Source of the DNA: an uncultured Clostridia bacterium
Lineage (GTDB): Bacteria; Bacillota; Clostridia; Oscillospirales; Ruminococcaceae
Assembly (NCBI GenBank): GCA_938014915.1
Contig: CALLQQ010000049.1
Coordinates: 1 to 13,511 of the forward strand
DNA: 13,511 nucleotides
Direction: 5' to 3'
A model generated the notes under the pieces. The model made no database searches. It was given only the letters and a program-made list of their open reading frames with translations, and was not told where the DNA came from. A program made the position numbers and the translations under genes. Each line of letters begins with the position of its first letter. The first letter of the stretch is position 1. Below are positions 6,786-12,881 of this stretch, one piece after another.

Positions 6786-7862
6786 ATGAATAATGATAAA
6801 AGGAATGCTCTTGCTGAATTGATGGAGCGAGGAAAAGCATCGGGAAAATTGACTACAAAGGAAATTACAGATGCTCTAGAAGAACTTGACTTCGACGTTG
6901 AGCAGATGAATAAACTATACGACGATTTTGAAGCGTTCAACATTGAAATTGTCGAGGATTTTACGCCCGATGACGATGACGATGATGATGTTAAAGATGA
7001 TGAGCCCGATGCCGCACCGACGACCGATATTATTTCAATTGATGACCCAGTTAAGATATATCTGAAAGAAATCGGTAGAGTGGCACTTTTGACGGCGGAG
7101 GAAGAAATAGAACTTGCTACTCGAATGGAGCAGGGAGATGAATTCGCTAGAAAGCGATTAGCGGAGGCGAATTTAAGGCTTGTTGTTAGTATTGCAAAAC
7201 GATATGTTGGCAGAGGTATGCAATTCCTTGACTTGATTCAAGAAGGGAACCTCGGCCTGATTAAGGCTGTCGAAAAATTCGACCATACAAAAGGATTTAA
7301 ATTTTCGACATATGCTACATGGTGGATTAGGCAGGCTATAACTAGGGCTATTGCCGATCAGGCTAGAACTATCCGAATACCAGTTCATATGGTGGAGACA
7401 ATTACCAAGGTGAAGAAAGTCAGCAATCAACTCCTGCATGAGAATGGGCACGAACCAAGCATGGAGGAAATTGCGGCTGAACTAGATATGACTGTTGAAA
7501 AAGTGCGTGAGATAATAAGAATTTCTCAAGATCCGGTATCGCTTGAAACGCCGATCGGCGAGGAAGAAGATTCACATCTGGGCGACTTTATCCCGGATGA
7601 TGATGCACCCGCTCCTGCCGATGTAGCATCACTCACATTGCTAAAAGAGCAATTAGGCGATGTATTATCAACTTTAACCGATAGAGAGGAAAAAGTCTTA
7701 AGGCTGAGATTCGGTCTTGAAGATGGGCGCTCACGCACATTAGAAGAAGTGGGACGTGAATTCGATGTTACGAGGGAGCGTATCCGCCAAATCGAGGCAA
7801 AGGCGCTTAGGAAGCTGCGCCACCCTAGCAGGAGTAAGAAGCTTAAGGACTTCCTAGATTAG
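6786..7862 (+). CDS. rpoD: RNA polymerase primary sigma factor (sigma-A/RpoD)
   Basis: The housekeeping sigma factor that directs RNA polymerase to promoters of the TTGACA/TATAAT type seen throughout this window. From the preferred start it has 358 residues. A region 1.1-like N-terminus (about 1-58) is followed by an acidic linker with seven Asp in a row (62-68). Then come region 1.2 (DDPVKIYLKEIGRVALLT, 86-103), region 2 (about 117-190, with QFLDLIQEGNLGLIKAVEKF and YATWWIRQAI), region 3 (about 195-270) and region 4 with the -35-binding helix-turn-helix (TLEEVGREFDVTRERIRQIE, 328-347). I chose ATG 6786 because GGTGA at 6776-6780 is well placed for it; ATG 6774 adds four residues and has only AGAAAG. 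It follows dnaG by about 70 bases. Confidence 0.96.
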   Translation: MNNDKRNALAELMERGKASGKLTTKEITDALEELDFDVEQMNKLYDDFEAFNIEIVEDFTPDDDDDDDVKDDEPDAAPTTDIISIDDPVKIYLKEIGRVALLTAEEEIELATRMEQGDEFARKRLAEANLRLVVSIAKRYVGRGMQFLDLIQEGNLGLIKAVEKFDHTKGFKFSTYATWWIRQAITRAIADQARTIRIPVHMVETITKVKKVSNQLLHENGHEPSMEEIAAELDMTVEKVREIIRISQDPVSLETPIGEEEDSHLGDFIPDDDAPAPADVASLTLLKEQLGDVLSTLTDREEKVLRLRFGLEDGRSRTLEEVGREFDVTRERIRQIEAKALRKLRHPSRSKKLKDFLD

Positions 7863-7898
7863 TTACTACGATAGATAGCAAGAAAATGAGGTATTTAA

Positions 7899-8297
7899 AT
7901 GCACATAACCCTAGAAACCGATTATGCAATTCGCATAGTATCATGTCTAGCTAAAAATAAGATACGAATGGATGCACGTTCTATTTCTGAAGAAACTTCC
8001 GTAACGTTGCGGTTTTCGCTCAAGATTTTGAGCAAATTAGTCGCAAGTGGGATTATTAAATCTTTTAAGGGAACACACGGCGGATACGAACTTGCAAAAG
8101 AACCGCATGAAATTACATTGCTCGATGTTATCGAAACTGTCGAGGGTACATATTATTTTAGTCGTTGCCTTGCAGATAATTATGAATGTAATTGCAGTGA
8201 TGAAGAGCCATGTTCCACACGGATGGTATTCCTAGATATTACACAAACTGTGCAAGAAAAGTTGCGAAATTGTACTTTTGATATGTTAATTGAATAG
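7899..8297 (+). CDS. Rrf2-family transcriptional regulator with Cys cluster
   Basis: A 132-residue DNA-binding regulator of the Rrf2 family, which includes IscR, NsrR and CymR. The N-terminal winged helix spans about 1-70, with the family's KGTHGGYELAK wing motif at 57-67. Cys90, Cys97, Cys99 and Cys105 lie where IscR/NsrR-type members bind an Fe-S cluster. The spacing C-x6-C-x-C-x5-C is not the C-x5-C-x5-C of IscR, so which Cys (if any) bind a cluster is uncertain. GAGG at 7888-7891 serves the ATG at 7899. It starts 36 bases after rpoD, with no terminator or clear promoter between, and a strong terminator follows, so it is probably the last gene of the dgt-dnaG-rpoD operon. No iscS/iscU neighbour is visible, so the target genes are unknown. 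Confidence 0.9.
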   Translation: MHITLETDYAIRIVSCLAKNKIRMDARSISEETSVTLRFSLKILSKLVASGIIKSFKGTHGGYELAKEPHEITLLDVIETVEGTYYFSRCLADNYECNCSDEEPCSTRMVFLDITQTVQEKLRNCTFDMLIE

Positions 8298-8300
8298 TAT

Positions 8301-8340
8301 TTTGCCCCCTAAAAGCGATAACTTTTAAGGGGCAAATTTT
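8301..8340 (+). terminator. strong intrinsic terminator after the Rrf2 gene
   Basis: A 15-bp stem (8301-8315 with 8322-8336, one C-A mismatch) closes a 6-base loop and is followed by TTTT. It starts right after the stop at 8297 and should end the dgt-dnaG-rpoD-Rrf2 transcript. The 5' arm begins TTTG, so it may also work in reverse. Confidence 0.85.
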
Positions 8341-8410
8341 CTCCCTATATAGACATGTATATGCACAAAACTATCCTAGAAAATTCTTTATAAAAATTGC
8401 TAGATTTCCA

Positions 8411-8439
8411 TTGACAACTACCTAAATTTATGATATTAT
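8411..8439 (+). promoter_or_regulatory. strong promoter of the tRNA-Ser pair
   Basis: Consensus -35 TTGACA (8411-8416), 17-base spacer and -10 TATTAT (8434-8439), with TG at 8431-8432 forming an extended -10. Transcription would start near 8446, about 35 bases before the first tRNA. Confidence 0.85.
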
Positions 8440-8480
8440 ATAATTCGTCGCCCGAACAGATAATTGGGCGCTTGATATAT

Positions 8481-8569
8481 GGAGAGGTGTCCGAGTGGTT
8501 GAAGGAGCTAGTCTTGAAAACTAGTGATCCTGTAAGGGACCGTGGGTTCGAATCCCACCCTCTCTGCCA
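8481..8569 (+). tRNA. tRNA-Ser, anticodon UGA
   Basis: The complete cloverleaf folds. The acceptor stem pairs GGAGAGG with CCTCTCT (8559-8565; the first pair is G-U). The anticodon stem CTAGT/ACTAG encloses loop CTTGAAA, with anticodon TGA at 8515-8517. The T arm is GTGGG-TTCGAAT-CCCAC. The long variable arm is the class II feature expected of tRNA-Ser. Discriminator G and an encoded CCA end the gene at 8569. It reads UCA and probably other UCN codons. Confidence 0.97.
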
Positions 8570-8582
8570 ATATTTCACCTAT

Positions 8583-8675
8583 GGAGAAGTACTCAAGTTG
8601 GTGAAGAGGCGCCCCTGCTAAGGGTGTAGGTCGGGGTAACCCGGCGCGAGAGTTCGAATCTCTCCTTCTCCGCCA
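8583..8675 (+). tRNA. tRNA-Ser, anticodon GCU
   Basis: The acceptor stem pairs GGAGAAG (8583-8589) with CTTCTCC (8665-8671), then discriminator G and encoded CCA. The anticodon stem CGCCC/GGGTG encloses loop CTGCTAA, with anticodon GCT at 8617-8619, reading AGC/AGU. The long variable arm (GTCGGGGTAACCCGGC region) is class II. It lies 13 bases after the UGA tRNA and shares its promoter and terminator. Confidence 0.97.
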
Positions 8676-8680
8676 GATAG

Positions 8681-8718
8681 AAGTCATGTATGGATGTTGA
8701 ATTCATACATGACTTTTT
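8681..8718 (+). terminator. terminator of the tRNA unit
   Basis: A perfect 12-bp stem (8681-8692 with 8704-8715) has an 11-base loop and a T5 run (8714-8718). It starts six bases after the CCA end of the second tRNA. Confidence 0.88.
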
Positions 8719-8831
8719 CGTTTTATCTATTGTAATCGATACGGCATATAAAGGAGTGAAGTTTTTGCGATAACTGAGTGTATTGTTTTGTTAAGGGAGT
8801 GTTCCAAATTTCAATTAAAGACATTTGATTC
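8719..8831 (+). other. intergenic stretch, no gene seen
   Basis: Between the tRNA terminator and the thiamine promoter I see no gene or well-formed structure. AAAGGAGTG at 8750-8758 resembles a ribosome binding site, but every nearby start runs into a stop within a few codons (TTGCGATAA at 8765-8773), so at most it is a relic. Confidence 0.5.
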
Positions 8832-8860
8832 TTGACTTAACCGACAAAATTTGATATAGT
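8832..8860 (+). promoter_or_regulatory. promoter of the thiamine operon
   Basis: -35 TTGACT (8832-8837) and -10 TATAGT (8855-8860) have a 17-base spacer, and TG at 8852-8853 gives an extended -10. Transcription would begin near 8867, right at the first strand of the first TPP aptamer. A second TATAAT at 8860-8865 is too far from the -35. Confidence 0.8.
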
Positions 8861-8866
8861 ATAATT

Positions 8867-8948
8867 TATGCAGGGGAACTTTTTAGAAAGTTGAGAAGGT
8901 AAAACCTGACCCTTTGAACCTGTTGGCTAATACCGACGTAGGAAGCAT
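8867..8948 (+). promoter_or_regulatory. TPP riboswitch aptamer 1 (THI element)
   Basis: The RNA binds thiamine pyrophosphate to switch off the thi genes. The diagnostic core is present in order: GGGG (8873-8876), a short P3-type hairpin (AACTTT...AAAGTT, 8877-8892), TGAGA, AGGTaaaACCT, GACCCTTTGAACCTG (8908-8922), GTTGG...CCGAC around TAATA, and CGTAGGAAGC (8937-8946). The closing helix is ATGC (8867-8870) with GCAT (8945-8948). Unusually, the final motif has GG where the family and aptamer 2 have GGG. AGGAAG (8940-8945) can instead pair with CTTCCT (8976-8981) in the following terminator, the expected antiterminator of an OFF switch. Confidence 0.95.
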
Positions 8949-8971
8949 TCGAACATGATTATAATTGTTTG

Positions 8972-9008
8972 GAGCCTTCCTCATAATAGTAGGGAGGTTC
9001 ATTTTATT
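8972..9008 (+). terminator. terminator 1, expression platform of TPP aptamer 1
   Basis: A 10-bp stem (8972-8981 with 8991-9000, including two G-U pairs) with a 9-base loop is followed by ATTTTATT. The 5' arm overlaps the predicted antiterminator partner at 8976-8981, so TPP binding should favour termination. The T-tract is imperfect, so some leak is likely. Confidence 0.7.
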
Positions 9009-9033
9009 GCAATAAACTGAATAGAATATAAGT

Positions 9034-9113
9034 TTGCGGGGGGACTCTGCGGAGTTGAGAAGGTAGAACCTGACCCTTTGAACCTGTTGGTTAATACCAA
9101 CGTAGGGAAGCAG
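9034..9113 (+). promoter_or_regulatory. TPP riboswitch aptamer 2 (THI element)
   Basis: A second complete THI element, in the same orientation and nearly identical to aptamer 1 over its 3' two-thirds. It has GGGG, a P3-type hairpin (ACTC-tgcg-GAGT, 9043-9054), TGAGA, AGGTagaACCT, GACCCTTTGAACCTG, GTTGG...CCAAC and the full CGTAGGGAAGC (9101-9111). Differences from aptamer 1 in the GTTGG stem keep pairing (G-U becomes A-U). GAAGC (9107-9111) can pair with GCTTC (9136-9140) in terminator 2 as an antiterminator. I see no good promoter between the aptamers, so both are probably in one leader. Confidence 0.95.
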
Positions 9114-9130
9114 TTCGTCTATTTTAGGAT

Positions 9131-9164
9131 GGGGCGCTTCATTTATGAAGTGCCCTATTTTTTT
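9131..9164 (+). terminator. terminator 2, expression platform of TPP aptamer 2
   Basis: GGGGCGCTTCAT (9131-9142) is complementary to 9145-9156. Because only two bases separate the arms, the last pairs open into a small loop. A seven-T run follows (9158-9164). This is the strongest terminator in the leader. Confidence 0.85.
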
Positions 9165-9166
9165 AC

Positions 9167-9204
9167 AAGGGGTGCTTTCTGTTTCGTCAGAGGCGCCCCT
9201 TTTT
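9167..9204 (+). terminator. terminator 3, directly after terminator 2
   Basis: AAGGGGTGCTTTCTG (9167-9181) pairs with 9188-9201 (one bulged T, some G-U) around TTTCGT and ends in T5 (9200-9204). It starts two bases after the T-run of terminator 2, with no aptamer of its own. Its 5' arm resembles that of terminator 2. Confidence 0.75.
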
Positions 9205-9226
9205 AGTGTTGAATCCACGGGAGTTC

Positions 9227-9258
9227 CCAGCTGTATCTTAGCAATTCCGATACGCTGG
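9227..9258 (+). repeat. hairpin between terminator 3 and thiD, role unknown
   Basis: CCAGC-T-GTATC (9227-9237, one bulged T) pairs with GATACGCTGG (9249-9258), giving ten base pairs around an 11-base loop. No T-tract follows. It lies about 22 bases before the GGAGG of thiD. An overlapping GGG/CCC pairing (9219-9221 with 9226-9228) would compete with it. Confidence 0.5.
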
Positions 9259-9292
9259 TAATTATATTAAATAAAATATAGGAGGATAAAAC

Positions 9293-10096
9293 ATGAGAAA
9301 AGTATTAAGTATTGCTGGATCCGATTGTAGTGGCGGGGCAGGAATACAAGCAGATTTGAAAACATTCTCGGCGCACGGGGTTTACGGCATGACGGTAATT
9401 ACATCGGTTGTTGCCGAAAATACATGCAGGGTGATAGAATTCCAAGATGTGCGCCCCGACATCATAGCAAAGCAGATTGATGCGGTTTTTGAAGACATTC
9501 CCCCCGATGCCGTTAAGGTGGGAATGCTCTCCTGCCGTGAAACGATGCTAACCGTCGCAGACAAATTGCAGGAATGGCAGGCACCGAATGTGGTTATCGA
9601 TCCAGTAATGTACGCAAAAAACGGCTGCGAACTAATGGATTCGGGCGCTATTGATACATTAATTGCCAAGGTGATACCACTTGCCGACGTATTGACACCG
9701 AACATTCCTGAAGCGGAGAAAATTACCGGCATACAGATTCGGACACGGGACGATATGATTGAGGCGGCCCATGAAATACATAAGGGCGGTTGCAAGGCAG
9801 TTATTATCAAGGGTGGTCATAGTGATGGCGATGCAACGGACATTCTATTCGATGGTAGGGAGATCTACTCTTTTTCTTCCCCACGAATTCACACTAAAAA
9901 TACCCACGGGACTGGTTGCACATTTTCATCAGCCGTCGCTGCCAATTTAGCGAATGGCAACACATTCGCTAAATCCGTCGAACTGGCGAAAGATTATATT
10001 ACCGCCGCTATTGAACATTCCCTACAAATTGGGAAAGGACACGGTCCGACTAATCACTTTCACAACTTTTTTAAGAATGGAGAATTTCAGATATGA
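9293..10096 (+). CDS. thiD: hydroxymethylpyrimidine (phosphate) kinase
   Basis: Phosphorylates HMP to HMP-P and HMP-P to HMP-PP, the pyrimidine donor for thiamine phosphate. It is 267 residues, typical for the ribokinase-fold ThiD. Motifs: SIAGSDCSGGAGIQADLKTF (6-25) for substrate binding, DPVMYAKNG (103-111), TPNIPEAEKITG (135-146) and GTGCTFSSA (206-214), the anion hole and catalytic region. GGAGG at 9281-9285 is 7 bases from the ATG. It is the first gene of the thi operon, behind tandem TPP riboswitches and three terminators. Its last codon overlaps the thiC start (ATGA, 10093-10096), implying translational coupling. Confidence 0.96.
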   Translation: MRKVLSIAGSDCSGGAGIQADLKTFSAHGVYGMTVITSVVAENTCRVIEFQDVRPDIIAKQIDAVFEDIPPDAVKVGMLSCRETMLTVADKLQEWQAPNVVIDPVMYAKNGCELMDSGAIDTLIAKVIPLADVLTPNIPEAEKITGIQIRTRDDMIEAAHEIHKGGCKAVIIKGGHSDGDATDILFDGREIYSFSSPRIHTKNTHGTGCTFSSAVAANLANGNTFAKSVELAKDYITAAIEHSLQIGKGHGPTNHFHNFFKNGEFQI

Positions 10097-11409
10097 ATTA
10101 CAAAACACAGATGCAAGCCGCAAAAAGCGGTCACATCACAAAAGAAATGTTAACGGTAGCGGAGAAAGAGCAAATTCCAGCCCAGCAACTGAGGGAGATG
10201 ATTGCGGCAGGGCAGGTCGCTATTCCTGCGAACATTAACCATACTTCCCTATCGGCTGAGGGTATCGGCAGCGGTCTTAGGACTAAAGTCAATGTTAACC
10301 TCGGCATTTCGGGGGATTGCAAGGATTATACCGTCGAAATGGAAAAGGTGGCACTAGCCATCGAATTCGGCTGCGAATCCATCATGGATTTAAGCAATTA
10401 CGGTAAAACTAATGTGTTCCGCAAGGAGCTCATTGCAATGTCCCCCGCCATTATTGGAACTGTCCCGATGTATGATGCCATTGGCTACCTCGAAAAGGAA
10501 CTCGACCAAATCACGGCAAAAGACTTTTTAAAAGTAGTGGAATCCCATGCTCAAGAGGGCGTCGACTTCATGACAATACACGCAGGCATCAACCGACGAG
10601 CGGTAGAGCTATTCAAACGTGAAAAGCGTGTCACTAATATCGTATCACGTGGCGGTTCGCTGCTTTTTGCTTGGATGGAGATGACAGGTAACGAAAACCC
10701 ATTCTACGAATTTTACGATGATTTACTTGAAATTTTGCGTGAATACGATGTCACTATCAGTCTTGGCGATGCATTAAGACCTGGCTCAATTGCCGATGCT
10801 AGTGATGCCGCCCAGATAGGTGAACTTATCGAACTTGGCAACTTGACAAAACGAGCATGGGACCGTGATGTTCAGGTGATAGTAGAGGGTCCGGGTCATA
10901 TGGCGATTAATGAAATTGCAGCGAATATGACGATGCAAAAACGGCTTTGCCATGGTGCACCGTTTTATGTGCTGGGCCCGATTGTTACCGATATTGCGCC
11001 CGGATACGATCACATTACATCGGCAATTGGCGGTGCAATAGCAGCAACGAATGGCGCCGATTTCCTCTGTTATGTTACTCCAGCTGAACATTTACGTCTG
11101 CCCGATCTTGATGATGTGCGTGAGGGCATCATTGCAAGCAAAATTGCCGCCCATGCTGCCGATATAGCAAAAGGGCTCCCAAATGTGCGTGACATTGATA
11201 ATAGAATGAGCGCCGCTCGTCAACGGCTAGATTGGGAGGAGATGTTCGACCTAGCACTAGATAGTGAAAAGGCGCGTCGCTATTATGAAAGCACACCACC
11301 TAGCGACAAGAACCAATGCTCCATGTGTGGCAAAATGTGTGCTATGCGCACTACCAACGAAATCCTAGAGGGTAAGAAAGTGCAACTTCATACTGAAAAG
11401 AAGATTTAG
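10093..11409 (+). CDS. thiC: phosphomethylpyrimidine synthase
   Basis: A radical-SAM enzyme that rearranges 5-aminoimidazole ribotide to HMP-P. The 438 residues match the short form found in Clostridia; the E. coli type exceeds 600. Strong landmarks are GLRTKVNVNLG, IMDLSNYGKTN, DFMTIHAGINR, NIVSRGGSL, ISLGDALRPGS, VIVEGPGHM and APFYVLGPIVTDIAPGYDHI. The cluster-binding Cys are near the C-terminus at 409, 412 and 416, as C-x2-C-x3-C. The long ThiC form has C-x2-C-x4-C; I recall the CxMCGKMCA form from clostridial ThiC, so this is not a defect. It overlaps thiD by four bases; its ribosome binding site would be AATGGAGAA at 10076-10084. Confidence 0.97.
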   Translation: MNYKTQMQAAKSGHITKEMLTVAEKEQIPAQQLREMIAAGQVAIPANINHTSLSAEGIGSGLRTKVNVNLGISGDCKDYTVEMEKVALAIEFGCESIMDLSNYGKTNVFRKELIAMSPAIIGTVPMYDAIGYLEKELDQITAKDFLKVVESHAQEGVDFMTIHAGINRRAVELFKREKRVTNIVSRGGSLLFAWMEMTGNENPFYEFYDDLLEILREYDVTISLGDALRPGSIADASDAAQIGELIELGNLTKRAWDRDVQVIVEGPGHMAINEIAANMTMQKRLCHGAPFYVLGPIVTDIAPGYDHITSAIGGAIAATNGADFLCYVTPAEHLRLPDLDDVREGIIASKIAAHAADIAKGLPNVRDIDNRMSAARQRLDWEEMFDLALDSEKARRYYESTPPSDKNQCSMCGKMCAMRTTNEILEGKKVQLHTEKKI

Positions 11410-11427
11410 TAGAAAGGAGTGTCCAAT

Positions 11428-12255
11428 ATGAATGATATTAAACAGAGTGTTGCGGATTTAATTAACAAAGTGCGGGAAAGAGTACCGCTAGTACACCATA
11501 TCACAAATTATATTACTGCCAACGATTGTGCGAATATCACACTGGGAATTGGCGCATCCCCTGTAATGGCCGATGCACCGGAGGAAGCTGCCGATATTAC
11601 AAGCATTTCTTCATCGTTAGTATTGAATATCGGTTCATTGAATGAGCGCACTATCTCCTCTATGATGGTTGCGGGTAGAGCGGCTAATCAAGCTGGAATT
11701 CCCGTTATATTCGATCCCGTGGGTGTAGGAGCATCACGGTTAAGGAATGAAATTTCCACTCAGATAGTAGATAAAATCAAAATCGGTGTCTTGCGTGGTA
11801 ATGTATCAGAAATAAGGTATCTTTCAGGCAAAAAATCGCAAACAAAGGGCGTAGATGCCTCCGAACATGATATGAAGAATTCAGCAGAATCCGTTACCGT
11901 TGCTAAACTTTTGGCGGCGCAGTTAGAATGCGTTGTTGCAATTACTGGTGCCATAGATGTAATATCCGACGGTGAACGGACTTTCTGTATCGAAAACGGG
12001 AATGAGATGCTATCTAGTATTACGGGGACTGGTTGCATGTTATCGTCGCTCATTGGTGCCTTTTGCGGTGCGGCTCCCGACAGGCCACTAGATGCAACTA
12101 TCGCCGCATTGCTCACTATGGGAATCGCTGGTGAAATTGCCTTTTCAAAGGCAGGAAACGTCGGTAACGGCAGTTTTCGCACGGTGTTGCACGATGCCGT
12201 GAGCCGCATGGATGCGGATACTTTAATGCGGAGGGCGAAAATATATGAAACCTAA
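11428..12255 (+). CDS. thiM: hydroxyethylthiazole kinase
   Basis: Phosphorylates salvaged 4-methyl-5-(2-hydroxyethyl)thiazole for coupling by ThiE. It is 275 residues, usual for the family. Motifs: VHHITNYITANDCANITLGIG (22-42) with GASPVMADAPEEA for thiazole binding, DPVGVGASRLR (96-106) and GTGCMLSSLIGAF (200-213) with the conserved Cys203. AAGGAG at 11414-11419 is 8 bases from ATG 11428. A GTG at 11419 overlaps that site and is unlikely. The gene begins 18 bases after thiC, and its end overlaps the thiE start by 11 bases. Confidence 0.96.
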   Translation: MNDIKQSVADLINKVRERVPLVHHITNYITANDCANITLGIGASPVMADAPEEAADITSISSSLVLNIGSLNERTISSMMVAGRAANQAGIPVIFDPVGVGASRLRNEISTQIVDKIKIGVLRGNVSEIRYLSGKKSQTKGVDASEHDMKNSAESVTVAKLLAAQLECVVAITGAIDVISDGERTFCIENGNEMLSSITGTGCMLSSLIGAFCGAAPDRPLDATIAALLTMGIAGEIAFSKAGNVGNGSFRTVLHDAVSRMDADTLMRRAKIYET

Positions 12256-12877
12256 AATTGACTATACTTTATATCTTGTCACTGATCAAAATCTCATGAG
12301 CTCCCCCACTATTGAAGAATCGGTTGAAAGCGCCGTCAAGGGCGGATGTACCTTAATACAAATCCGTGAGAAAGATACGCCATCACTAGAATTTTATGAA
12401 ACGGCACTAAAACTTCGTGAACTTACATACCAGCTTGGTGTACCGTTAATCGTGAATGATAGGGTGGATATTGCCCTTGCCGTTGATGCAGATGGTGTTC
12501 ATATCGGGCAAGGCGATCTCCCGTTAGAAGTTGTTCGACGAATTATCGGACATGATAAAATCATCGGTGTATCGGCAAATAATCTTTCGCAAGCTGTTCT
12601 TGCTAGGGAGGGTGGAGCGGATTATCTTGGGATAGGCGCAATGTTCGCTACTGGCACCAAAACCGATGCAAACCTCGCCTCTTTAGATGAGTTGCGGCAA
12701 ATACGGGAGGCGATTAGCCTACCCATTGTCGCAATCGGCGGTATAAATCGGGATACCGTGCCCCTCCTTCATAGTAGTGGTATCGATGGTATAGCTGTGG
12801 TATCCGCCATTGTCGCACAAGAAGATGTTACTGGCGCCGCACGTGAATTAAAGCGGCTATTCCTTGAAGGGAGGTAA
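12245..12877 (+). CDS. thiE: thiamine phosphate synthase
   Basis: Condenses HMP-PP with thiazole phosphate to thiamine phosphate in the cytoplasm. It is a 210-residue TIM barrel of normal length. Motifs: LYLVTD (9-14), IQIREKD (38-44, pyrophosphate contact), LIVNDRVDIALAVDADGVHIGQGDLP (68-93) and AIGGINRDTV (163-172). The phosphate loop reads FATGTKTDA (134-142) where most homologues have FPTxTK, a Pro-to-Ala change I judge tolerable. The start overlaps the end of thiM by 11 bases, with GGAGGG at 12230-12235 inside thiM. It completes the coupling step with upstream ThiD and ThiM. Confidence 0.96.
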   Translation: MKPKIDYTLYLVTDQNLMSSPTIEESVESAVKGGCTLIQIREKDTPSLEFYETALKLRELTYQLGVPLIVNDRVDIALAVDADGVHIGQGDLPLEVVRRIIGHDKIIGVSANNLSQAVLAREGGADYLGIGAMFATGTKTDANLASLDELRQIREAISLPIVAIGGINRDTVPLLHSSGIDGIAVVSAIVAQEDVTGAARELKRLFLEGR

Positions 12878-12881
12878 TTGC

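Noticed and set aside
6970..6991. GAT/GAC trinucleotide run in rpoD as a frameshift or error
   Set aside because: The frame stays open on both sides, and acidic linkers after region 1.1 are normal in primary sigma factors.
8345..8578. Minus-strand open frame across the first tRNA-Ser, with a plus-strand counterpart at 8430-8621
   Set aside because: Both translate the tRNA-Ser gene. The DSNPRSLTG-type and SEWLKELVLKTS-type peptides are well-known false products of tRNA-Ser loci.
9001..9035. A separate promoter for the second TPP riboswitch
   Set aside because: TTGCAA at 9007-9012 and TATAAG at 9027-9032 are only 14 bases apart and poor matches, while the promoter at 8832-8860 is far better.
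8883..9218. Minus-strand 111-codon frame across the riboswitches
   Set aside because: It lies antisense to two complete TPP aptamers and three terminators, has no ribosome binding site, and gives no recognisable protein.
11317..11341. ThiC iron-sulfur motif C-x2-C-x3-C as a disabling deletion
   Set aside because: The long ThiC form has C-x2-C-x4-C, but I recall the shorter spacing as normal in the clostridial short form, and the rest of the enzyme is intact.
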